NCBI GenBank assembly: GCA_013912105.1
Contig: JACERY010000009.1
Coordinates: forward strand, 1-59,118
Origin: Acidimicrobiales bacterium
GTDB taxonomy: Bacteria > Actinomycetota > Acidimicrobiia > Acidimicrobiales > UBA8592
DNA length: 59,118 bases
Reading direction: 5' to 3'
Shown: positions 52,567 to 59,118 of the stretch, in pieces
How positions within the stretch are numbered: the stretch's first letter is position 1
How the letters are laid out: every line of letters begins with the position of its first letter
Translations under genes and position numbers: made by a program
Notes under the pieces: generated by a model
Told to the model about the DNA's origin: nothing
Seen by the model: only the letters and a program-made list of their open reading frames with translations
The model's database searches: none

Positions 52567-53970
52567 ATGACAGCGACAGAAATACCTGATAGCGGAACGG
52601 ATGAGCAAAAACCGTGGCACCTTTCTGGAAACAATGCACCAGTTTTTGACGAACTTACAGTCACCAGCCTTGAAGTAAAAGGTTCAATTCCTTCAGAACT
52701 AGCCGGACGGTATTTCCGTAATGGAGCTAACCCTCAATCTGGAATATCCGATCATTGGTTTGTAGGTGATGGCATGATCCACGGTATTGAAATTGCCGAT
52801 GGCAAGGCAAACTGGTATCGCAACCGGTATGTTCGAACCCCAATGTTTGATAATCCAGATAAAGATCGTATGGAGCTGTATCTCGATATGGAAACGATGG
52901 GATTCAACTATGAAGTTAGTGTTGCTAATACAAGTGTTCTCGGTCACGCAGGAAAAATTTACGCCCTCGAGGAAGGGTCTTTCCCTTATGAACTCAGCAA
53001 AGAGGTTGAGACTATTGGCTGCCATACATACGGAGGGAAACTAACTACAGCTATGACTGCCCACCCTAAAGTCTGCGGTGAGACCGGTGAGCTTCTCATG
53101 TTTGGGTATAGTTCTCTTCCACCATATTTGACCTACCACCGGATCAGCCCCGATGGGCAACTCGTGCAGAGCGAAGAAATAACTGTTGGCGGCCCGACAA
53201 TGATGCATGATTTTACCGTTACCCGCAACCATTCTATTTTTCTTGATCTGCCAGCTATTTTCGATATGGAAATGGCTATGCAAGGGGGTATGCCTATCCG
53301 CTGGAGTGACGATTATGCTTCCCGGTTTGGCGTTATGCCTAGAGCAGGCTCGGATGCTGATGTTAAATGGTTTGATGTGAACCCGTGCTATGTCTTCCAT
53401 ACTTTAAATTCGTATGAAGATGGCGATGAAATTGTTGTTAACGGCTGCCGTTTGCGTGAAATCTGGAGAGATTCATCTGAAATAGCTGTTAACGATGCAC
53501 CCGATCCAGCTGATTCGCCAATGATGTGGGAGTGGCGACTCAACATGAAAACAGGGACTGTTTCCGAAAGTCAAATTGATGACCGAGGAAGTGAGTTCCC
53601 TAAGCTTCCTGATAGTCTTGTGGGCCTTCAGAATCGTTACGGGTATTGCCTTTCAATGGGTGATGGCGGGATAAGCGGTGTGAGTGAAGGCGGCGCTACC
53701 GTAAAATACGACTTAGCAAATGGAGGGACATCCGAACTACATAACTTCCCAAAGAGCCATTTCCCAGGAGAACCTTCATTTGTTCCAGCGGAAGGGGCAA
53801 AGAACGAAGATGACGGATACCTAATGACCTACGTATACGCTGGTGATACTGACACCTCATATTTAGCTATTCTTGACGCAAGTAACATAGCGAGTGATCC
53901 GTTAGCTGAAATCCATGTCCCAAAGCGTGTTCCAACAGGCTTCCATGGCACTTGGATCGCTGATAATTAA
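52567..53970 (+). CDS. Carotenoid-cleavage-type dioxygenase
   Basis: A 467-residue seven-bladed-propeller oxygenase of the RPE65/CCO/lignostilbene dioxygenase family. The four His ligands of the catalytic iron are visible in context: TAHPKVCGETGE, GPTMMHDFTVTRNHSIFLDL, CYVFHTLNSYEDGD and, at the C-terminus, VPTGFHGTWIADN. RYFRNGANPQSGISDHWFVG is the usual N-terminal entry. It cleaves a conjugated double bond of a carotenoid, stilbene or similar compound; the substrate is open. GGGGGA precedes the ATG. It is convergent with a Rieske oxygenase, 4 bases apart. Confidence 0.9.
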   Translation: MTATEIPDSGTDEQKPWHLSGNNAPVFDELTVTSLEVKGSIPSELAGRYFRNGANPQSGISDHWFVGDGMIHGIEIADGKANWYRNRYVRTPMFDNPDKDRMELYLDMETMGFNYEVSVANTSVLGHAGKIYALEEGSFPYELSKEVETIGCHTYGGKLTTAMTAHPKVCGETGELLMFGYSSLPPYLTYHRISPDGQLVQSEEITVGGPTMMHDFTVTRNHSIFLDLPAIFDMEMAMQGGMPIRWSDDYASRFGVMPRAGSDADVKWFDVNPCYVFHTLNSYEDGDEIVVNGCRLREIWRDSSEIAVNDAPDPADSPMMWEWRLNMKTGTVSESQIDDRGSEFPKLPDSLVGLQNRYGYCLSMGDGGISGVSEGGATVKYDLANGGTSELHNFPKSHFPGEPSFVPAEGAKNEDDGYLMTYVYAGDTDTSYLAILDASNIASDPLAEIHVPKRVPTGFHGTWIADN

Positions 53971-53974
53971 ACGA

Positions 53975-55321
53975 TTAGCGAGTAATAAATTTTTCTGCCA
54001 TTGCGTGCCAATGACGGATTTTAACTTCTTGGTATTTTGTAAGGGTTAATCCATCAGCTCTAAAAGTTTCGAGGCCCTTTTGGACTTTAGGAAGATTGAA
54101 ACTATCTTGCTGGAAAACTCGAGCAAGGTTGCCAATTTCAGGGATTAGTTCAATCCATTCTTGATCTAGCCCTAATTCAATATATTCAGCTGGAGCTGGT
54201 CGCTCGTCGCCTTCAAAATCCTCTGTGTAGATACATTCCATAAGGCACTCATCAACTTTTGTCCCTACAGGTCTAAACCGGTAGTTAATACGATTGAAAG
54301 CACCCCAAGGATGGAAGTTGGGAAAAAGTGTGAAGTACATGCTGTCATTGATTTCAGCATCACAGTATTCATCAACATCTGGGACAGCTGACCGGAGTCG
54401 TTCACGCGCAACTTGAGCAGCAAAAGCACGGGCAGACATTCCTTCAGGGATCGTAGCCATAGCATCCTCATCCAACCTCTTATCAGTAATGGCATCAAAA
54501 ATTTCTTGCTCTGTAGGTTCCCATTGAAGGTGTGGGCTTGGAGTCGCATTCGGAGTGATCGCTCGTGAAAAATTACCGAACACATCGTATTGACTATTGC
54601 AATCACCCGTTCCAGCAAGTATTTGAGGGTGCGTAGCTATTACATGAAATGCTTCCATAAAAGCTTCTTGGGCAACTTTCCAGTTAACTGGGTAACGCTT
54701 AGCAACATGGGCAGAAACAAATTTTTTATGGGGAGCCCATTTCTCAAAATGCATTGGAAGGTCCCCAATGTATTCATTGAAATCTTCACAGTCTGGGTCC
54801 ATATTGATAAAGACCCAACCCTCCCAAGATGCTACGTGTACTTCAGGCAAAGAGAAACTTTCGGGTTCGACCTGCGGGAAGTCCCATGCTGTCGTCAGGT
54901 TTTCCAGTGAGCCGTCAAGATGCCAAGCAAGTGCATGAAAAGGGCAGCGAATAACATCACCTGCGTGACCGCTGCATTCTCGGAGTTGTCTTCCTCGATG
55001 CAGGCACGCATTATAAAAAGCTTTAATTTCATTTGGTGCAGAACGAACGACAAGGATAGAGGTCCCTACAATGTCATAAACGTAGGTGTCGCCTACATTT
55101 GGGATGTGTTCTTCTCGGCAAACCATCTGCCAGGCTTTTTTCCAGATCTTTTCAACCTCTAAGTCAAAAAATTCTTGCGATGTGTAACGTTCAACAGGGA
55201 TGTTCATTGTCCCGAAATCAACGTCACTTGTCATACGTAACGTTGGGTTGACTTCGTGCGTGTCTGAGTCAAGGAGTTGTTGATATGTAAGGTCTTGTGA
55301 TTTTGATTCAGCGATAGTCAC
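53975..55321 (-). CDS. Rieske non-heme iron oxygenase, alpha subunit (copy B)
   Basis: A 448-residue paralogue of the oxygenase at 30.2-31.6 kb. The Rieske cluster ligands are C106-x-H108 and C126-x2-H129; catalytic iron ligands are H226 and H231 in EAFHVIATH. It shares REEHIPNVGDTYVYDI-type and NEIKAFYNACLHRGR stretches, and the same C-terminal pattern (QQDSFNLPKVQKGLETFRAD), with copy A. It starts with GTG inside the stop of the small protein gene (GTGA). No ferredoxin or reductase is encoded nearby, so electrons must come from a shared system. Confidence 0.9.
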   Translation of the reverse strand: MTIAESKSQDLTYQQLLDSDTHEVNPTLRMTSDVDFGTMNIPVERYTSQEFFDLEVEKIWKKAWQMVCREEHIPNVGDTYVYDIVGTSILVVRSAPNEIKAFYNACLHRGRQLRECSGHAGDVIRCPFHALAWHLDGSLENLTTAWDFPQVEPESFSLPEVHVASWEGWVFINMDPDCEDFNEYIGDLPMHFEKWAPHKKFVSAHVAKRYPVNWKVAQEAFMEAFHVIATHPQILAGTGDCNSQYDVFGNFSRAITPNATPSPHLQWEPTEQEIFDAITDKRLDEDAMATIPEGMSARAFAAQVARERLRSAVPDVDEYCDAEINDSMYFTLFPNFHPWGAFNRINYRFRPVGTKVDECLMECIYTEDFEGDERPAPAEYIELGLDQEWIELIPEIGNLARVFQQDSFNLPKVQKGLETFRADGLTLTKYQEVKIRHWHAMAEKFITR

Positions 55322-55569
55322 GATAATTTCCTTGTTCTATTTTCGGCGTCACGGAATCTATTCTCTCCGCGTTCGCTACCCAACCATCCACAGAGATGTT
55401 CGTCAGCAGATTTCAAATCGCCTGAAACCCACTCGCCCCCAAATGTAAAAACGCCAGATCCGGCTTTTCCGTTTACAATGACGTTTGTTGCGTCATCACT
55501 GACTTCGTAAATTTCGTGTGTAATTGGATGTTTGATGCCTCGCATTGTTCCCCCGTTCCGTTTGATCAT
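55318..55569 (-). CDS. Small protein paired with Rieske oxygenase (copy B)
   Basis: An 83-residue protein homologous to copy A at 30017-30229. The shared core is residues 39-67 (G-x-F, GGEW, G-D-L, AD-x2-LC-x-WL, R). An ATG at 55545 would give 75 residues starting MRGIKHPI, closer to copy A; neither start has a decisive ribosome site. Here the gene precedes its Rieske partner and overlaps it by four bases, while copy A follows its partner. No family is recognised; the lack of signal peptide or membrane helix indicates a cytosolic protein. Confidence 0.8.
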   Translation of the reverse strand: MIKRNGGTMRGIKHPITHEIYEVSDDATNVIVNGKAGSGVFTFGGEWVSGDLKSADEHLCGWLGSERGENRFRDAENRTRKLS

Positions 55570-55596
55570 AGCCTTGTCTTATTGGCATTCAATAAT

Positions 55597-56340
55597 TTAA
55601 GCAGCTGTCAAGCCTCCGTCAACAGAAAGTATTGAACCTGTACAGCGTGCTGCTTCATCGGAAGCCATCCAGCAAATAGCATTTGCTGCTGTGTCTGGTT
55701 CAGCCATTCCTCGAAATCCCGTGTATGTTTGCATCAATTCGAAGTCAATTCCTTCGGGCATTTGCCAATTTTCGGTCATAGCGGTTTTCATTCCACCAGG
55801 AGCGATTGCGTTTACTCGTAAATCTGTTTTTATGTACTCCATTGCGAGCGCCCGCGTCATGTTAATGACGGCTCCTTTAGCTGCACAGTAGGGAACCGTG
55901 TATGCCTGGCCCATAAAACCGGCATTTGATGCGACATTGACGATGTTGCCGCCTGTTTCTAGTAAGTGGGGTATTACTGCTTGGGTGACCCAAAACATTC
56001 CATCGACATTGACTCCCATGATCAATCGCCATGTTTGTTCATCAACATCAGTTGCATGATGTGATCGGACGACTCCAGCGACATTTGCAACAATATCTAG
56101 TTTCCCAAAATGTGCGACACTCTCCTCTACTGCGTTTTGTGCAGCTTCCCGGTCGCTGATGTCGCAGGCAATATGGTGAAATTGTTCGCCGATCTCTTCG
56201 GATAAAGCTTCTAATCCCTCTTGATTTATGTCGATACCGGATACGTTCGCGCCATCTTTAACCATTTGACGAACGGTTGCTCTTCCTACACCAGACGCAG
56301 CTCCTGTTACTAAAGCAACTTTTCCACTAAACCGACCCAT
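55597..56340 (-). CDS. SDR-family dehydrogenase/reductase
   Basis: A 247-residue classical short-chain dehydrogenase. The NAD(P) loop is VTGAASGVGRATV; the acidic residue after strand 2 (SGIDINQEG) indicates NAD(H) preference. ANVAGV, the catalytic NVASNAGF...YCAAKGAVINM (Tyr-x3-Lys) and AIAPGGMKTAM follow. The ATG at 56340 has GGAGG five bases before it, so the longer frame to 56379 is rejected. It precedes the small protein/Rieske pair by 27 bases on the same strand and is likely in their operon. Confidence 0.9.
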   Translation of the reverse strand: MGRFSGKVALVTGAASGVGRATVRQMVKDGANVSGIDINQEGLEALSEEIGEQFHHIACDISDREAAQNAVEESVAHFGKLDIVANVAGVVRSHHATDVDEQTWRLIMGVNVDGMFWVTQAVIPHLLETGGNIVNVASNAGFMGQAYTVPYCAAKGAVINMTRALAMEYIKTDLRVNAIAPGGMKTAMTENWQMPEGIDFELMQTYTGFRGMAEPDTAANAICWMASDEAARCTGSILSVDGGLTAA

Positions 56341-56506
56341 TAGAACCTCCGAAGTTCTCTTTCTTTTCCTCAATAACAATAGCCCGATTTACTTGCTTGG
56401 GAAATGCTAGGGAGAAGAGGCGAAGTAAATGCGACCAGCTTGAAATGGGTTTGCATTACACCACAGTTTGCGAGAAGCTACCCCTGAAAGCTATTTAGGA
56501 GAAAAT

Positions 56507-58063
56507 ATGCCTGTCATCCATAAGAGTCCTCTTCCAGATGTAGTAATTGATGATATTTCAATCACAGATTATGTTCTACGCAAAGCAGACAAACTTGCTG
56601 ATAAAGCAGCTTTTATTGATGGAGGGTCTGGCAGGGTAATCACGTTTGGTGAATTAAAGGACCAGATACGACGTTTCGCAGGAGGATTAAAAGAACGAGG
56701 TTTCTCCACAGGGTCGACGCTAGCTTTAGTCGCTCCTAATATTCCTGAATACGCAGTCGTTTTTCATGGGTGTGGTGTCGCTGGAGGAACAGTTACGACT
56801 GTTAATCCAACTTATGGACCAGAGGAGATTCGCTTTCAACTTCTTGATGCTTCAGCTTCTATTCTTGTGACGATTGAAGCTGCTATGCCGATTGCTTTAG
56901 AAGCTATTGAGGGAACTGATGTTGAAGAAATAATTGTTATTGGCGAACACGATAACGCAACTGCCCTAAGCGACGTTTTGCTCGCTGACCCAATAGACCA
57001 GGTGGCTGTTGATTTACATAATCACCATATGGTTCTCCCCTACTCCTCCGGAACTACTGGCCTACCAAAGGGTGTGATGTTGACGCATCGCAACCTTGTA
57101 GCGAACCTCTGCCAATGTGAGTCAGCTATTCCCTATGACGAAGATTCTTCCGGCCTTGCAGCTCTTCCTTTCTTTCATATATACGGCATGCAAGTATTAA
57201 TGAATGGGTTGCTTGCGAATGGTTGTACTGTTATTTCAATGCCGCGGTTTGATCTCGTTGCAGCTCTTGAATTAATTCAAAAGCATGAGATAACGCATTT
57301 CTTCGCTGTTCCACCAATGATTTTGGCACTTGCGAAACAGCCAATCATTGATAACTATGATCTTACGTCGCTTGAACTTGTCATGTCAGGGGCTGCCCCT
57401 TTGGGAGCCGAACTTACTGCGGAAGCTTCAGATCGTATTGATTGTGAAATTGTTCAAGGATATGGAATGACCGAGTTGAGTCCTGTGTCTCACATGACTC
57501 CTCCTGGACAGTACCGCCCAGGTTCGGTTGGAGTGACAGTTCCAAATTCTGAATGTCGAATCGTTGACCCTGAAACGGGTGAAGATAAAGGATTAGGCGA
57601 AGAGGGCGAGTTGTGGGTTCGGGGACCGATGGTCATGGCCGGGTACCTGAACAATCCTGAAGCAACTGCAGAAACAATTGATAGTGAAGGTTGGCTCCAT
57701 ACGGGCGATGTCGCTGTCATTGATGACCATGAGCACATATATATTGTTGACCGTGTCAAAGAACTAATTAAGTACAAAGGCTTTCAGGTTCCTCCAGCTG
57801 AATTGGAAGCAATTATTATCTCCCACCCTTCAGTAGCTGATGTTGCTGTAATCGGCATCCCAGATGATGAGGCAGGAGAAATCCCAAAGGCTTTTGTTAC
57901 CCTCAAACCTGGAATGGATGCTACCCAAACTGACATACAGGATTACGTTTCAGACAAAGTTGCCACATACAAGCAGATCCGAATGGTCGAATTCATCGAC
58001 GAGATCCCCAAATCACCAAGCGGTAAAATTCTCCGGAGATTCCTTAGGGATCAGAGTCAATAA
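56507..58063 (+). CDS. Acyl-CoA ligase (4-coumarate-CoA ligase-like)
   Basis: A 518-residue AMP-forming ligase. Motifs are YSSGTTGLPKGVMLTHRN (P-loop), GYGMTELSP (adenylation), GWLHTGDVAVID and VDRVKELIKYKGFQVPPAEL (hinge), and the catalytic Lys in PKSPSGKILRRFL. Overall pattern is closest to 4-coumarate/aryl- and fatty-acid-CoA ligases. TAGGAG before the ATG at 56507 fixes the start. It is divergent from the SDR-small protein-Rieske run and could activate an acid produced or consumed there. Confidence 0.9.
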   Translation: MPVIHKSPLPDVVIDDISITDYVLRKADKLADKAAFIDGGSGRVITFGELKDQIRRFAGGLKERGFSTGSTLALVAPNIPEYAVVFHGCGVAGGTVTTVNPTYGPEEIRFQLLDASASILVTIEAAMPIALEAIEGTDVEEIIVIGEHDNATALSDVLLADPIDQVAVDLHNHHMVLPYSSGTTGLPKGVMLTHRNLVANLCQCESAIPYDEDSSGLAALPFFHIYGMQVLMNGLLANGCTVISMPRFDLVAALELIQKHEITHFFAVPPMILALAKQPIIDNYDLTSLELVMSGAAPLGAELTAEASDRIDCEIVQGYGMTELSPVSHMTPPGQYRPGSVGVTVPNSECRIVDPETGEDKGLGEEGELWVRGPMVMAGYLNNPEATAETIDSEGWLHTGDVAVIDDHEHIYIVDRVKELIKYKGFQVPPAELEAIIISHPSVADVAVIGIPDDEAGEIPKAFVTLKPGMDATQTDIQDYVSDKVATYKQIRMVEFIDEIPKSPSGKILRRFLRDQSQ

Positions 58064-58114
58064 TGGGCAAGATAGAGGACCCGTGTCTTACCAGTTGGAT
58101 ACTCGAAATGGGTT

Positions 58115-58993
58115 GTGAGTAATCAAGTGCCAAAAGTCGCCGTGGTTACGGGTGCTAATTCAGGGATTGGAAGATCAACGTCGCTTCTTCTGGCTGAACA
58201 TGGCTACCAGGTTTTTGCAACTATGCGAGCGTTGTCTAGAGGGGACAAACTCCGTGAGCTTGCTGCAGATCGAAATTTAGAAGTTCATGAGGTTGAACTT
58301 GACGTTTCTGAAACGGATTCTGTTAACGATGGATTCAAATCAATATTGTCACAAACGGATCAAATTGATGTGCTTATCAACAACGCAGGTGTGGGATCGA
58401 ATGCAGCTATAGAAGATATTGATATTGATCTGGATAAATCAGTTTTTGAAACTAATTTTTGGGGAGTTATTCGCTGTACTCAAGCTGCTCTTCCAGTTAT
58501 GAGGAAGCAACAATCGGGACATATCGTTCAAATTTCCTCGATTGCTGGGCGCGTGGGCTTACCTGGCCAACCTATCTACTCAGCTTCAAAATGGGCCATG
58601 GAAGGACTATCCGAAAACCTTGCTCATGACCTCGCGACTTTTGGTATTCGCGTTTCACTAATTGAACCCGGCGTCACTCGCACCGCAATACTCGGGAAAA
58701 ATAGCGAGACCCCTAAGAACCCAATCTATGCAGACACATATCAACGGATGATGGATATGTACGCAGCGGGCATAGCGGCTAATGTACGTCCCGAAGTCGT
58801 TGCTGAAACTATTTTAGAATGCCTGAATAGCTCAGAAGGACAACTTCGTTGGCCGGTTGCGTGGGGTGCGTCAGAAATGGTTAATGCCCGAAATAATGGA
58901 TCGGTTTCTGACAGTGATTGGGTGCAACTCGGGAAACAGGTAAGCAGTCAAGATGACTGGGTCCGATCATTCAAAAGTCTGTTTAATCTTTAG
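58115..58993 (+). CDS. SDR-family oxidoreductase
   Basis: A 292-residue short-chain dehydrogenase with AVVTGANSGIGRSTSLLLAE, ATMRALSRGDKLREL (Arg after strand 2 suggests NADP(H)), INNAGVGSNA, catalytic SSIAGRVG and YSASKWAMEGLSENL, and SLIEPGVTRTAILG. The C-terminal extension beyond 240 resembles the retinol-dehydrogenase-like and 17-beta-HSD-like branch. Start is GTG. It follows the acyl-CoA ligase by 51 bases and probably shares its transcript. Confidence 0.88.
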   Translation: MSNQVPKVAVVTGANSGIGRSTSLLLAEHGYQVFATMRALSRGDKLRELAADRNLEVHEVELDVSETDSVNDGFKSILSQTDQIDVLINNAGVGSNAAIEDIDIDLDKSVFETNFWGVIRCTQAALPVMRKQQSGHIVQISSIAGRVGLPGQPIYSASKWAMEGLSENLAHDLATFGIRVSLIEPGVTRTAILGKNSETPKNPIYADTYQRMMDMYAAGIAANVRPEVVAETILECLNSSEGQLRWPVAWGASEMVNARNNGSVSDSDWVQLGKQVSSQDDWVRSFKSLFNL

Positions 58994-59003
58994 AAGCAGC
59001 ATG

Positions 59004-59028
59004 CTGTCCTCCTGACAGTTATTATTTG
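59004..59028 (+). terminator. Weak hairpin after the SDR gene
   Basis: CTGTC, CTCCT, GACAG gives a 5-base stem followed by TTATTATTTG on the plus strand, 11 bases after the SDR stop. The short stem makes termination uncertain. Confidence 0.3.
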
Positions 59029-59052
59029 TTCCTAGAAAGTATTCTCAATGAG

Positions 59053-59118
59053 ATGGGTGTTTCTATGATGCATGGCAATAAATTACGCTTAGCAATTATC
59101 GGCGCTGTTCTTTTAGGA
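59053..59118 (+). CDS. Start of a gene with a hydrophobic N-terminus (partial)
   Basis: The last 66 bases are open from the ATG at 59053 (or the ATGATG at 59065). The product begins with MMHGNKLRLAIIGAVLLG: a positively charged start then a hydrophobic run, as in a signal peptide or membrane anchor. The window ends before anything more can be said. Confidence 0.45.
   Translation, partial: MGVSMMHGNKLRLAIIGAVLLG

Noticed and set aside
58997..59006. CAGCATGCTG palindrome after the last SDR gene
   Set aside because: A 10-base palindrome of this kind is expected by chance and overlaps the hairpin already listed.

Overview
This is 59 kb of a compact, low-GC bacterial chromosome (about 42-43% GC by eye). 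It carries about 60 genes, mostly in short operons. The lineage signal is actinobacterial: a WhiB regulator, a PdtaS-type sensor kinase, a DUF3107 protein, a class E sortase and a septum-formation-family lipoprotein. Low GC, very short intergenic gaps and many acyl-CoA, Rieske and SDR genes fit a marine, streamlined Acidimicrobiia-like member of Actinomycetota. That placement is inference. I see no tRNA, rRNA, CRISPR array, insertion sequence or prophage.

Region 1 (1-4.7 kb) holds the end of an unknown gene, etfBA, a small membrane ORF in frame behind the etfA stop, a diacylglycerol-kinase-like lipid kinase, a glycerophosphodiester phosphodiesterase and whiB. A CRP-like palindrome lies upstream of whiB. 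Region 2 (4.7-14.7 kb, minus strand) is pdtaS, DUF3107 and an Mrp ATPase, then a complete System I cytochrome c maturation operon, ccmABCDEFGH plus a CcmI-like TPR protein. It includes a 50-residue CcmD. Region 3 (14.8-22.6 kb) holds sortase E, a septum-formation lipoprotein, a Nudix hydrolase, an acyl-CoA dehydrogenase and a vitamin B12 ABC importer (btuFCD). A recognisable cobalamin riboswitch precedes the importer. A lone GlnQ-type ATPase follows.

Region 4 (22.7-33.4 kb) has serB, a formylglycine-generating enzyme, a SufS-like PLP enzyme, ogt, a nitronate monooxygenase, two enoyl-CoA hydratases, and an operon of a Rieske oxygenase, a small unknown protein and a molybdopterin oxidoreductase. 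Region 5 (33.4-45.3 kb) has a MutT-like Nudix protein, a LysR regulator divergent from inositol-1-phosphate synthase with a perfect 11-bp inverted repeat between them, a tandem SnoaL-like protein, yaaA, a GAPDH-arsJ pair for arsenate detoxification, a glyoxalase/bicupin fusion, and a polyamine-type amine-catabolism set (PuuD-like hydrolase, frameshifted PuuB-like oxidase, class III aminotransferase).

Region 6 (45.4-59.1 kb) has galactoside use (HAD phosphatase, GH4 alpha-galactosidase, galactokinase), a branched-chain-type ABC uptake system with LivH and LivM fused, a carotenoid-cleavage-type dioxygenase, a second Rieske oxygenase with a second copy of the same small unknown protein, two SDRs and an acyl-CoA ligase. 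The two Rieske/small-protein pairs are translationally coupled but in opposite gene order. They are the best candidate here for an undescribed two-component enzyme system.
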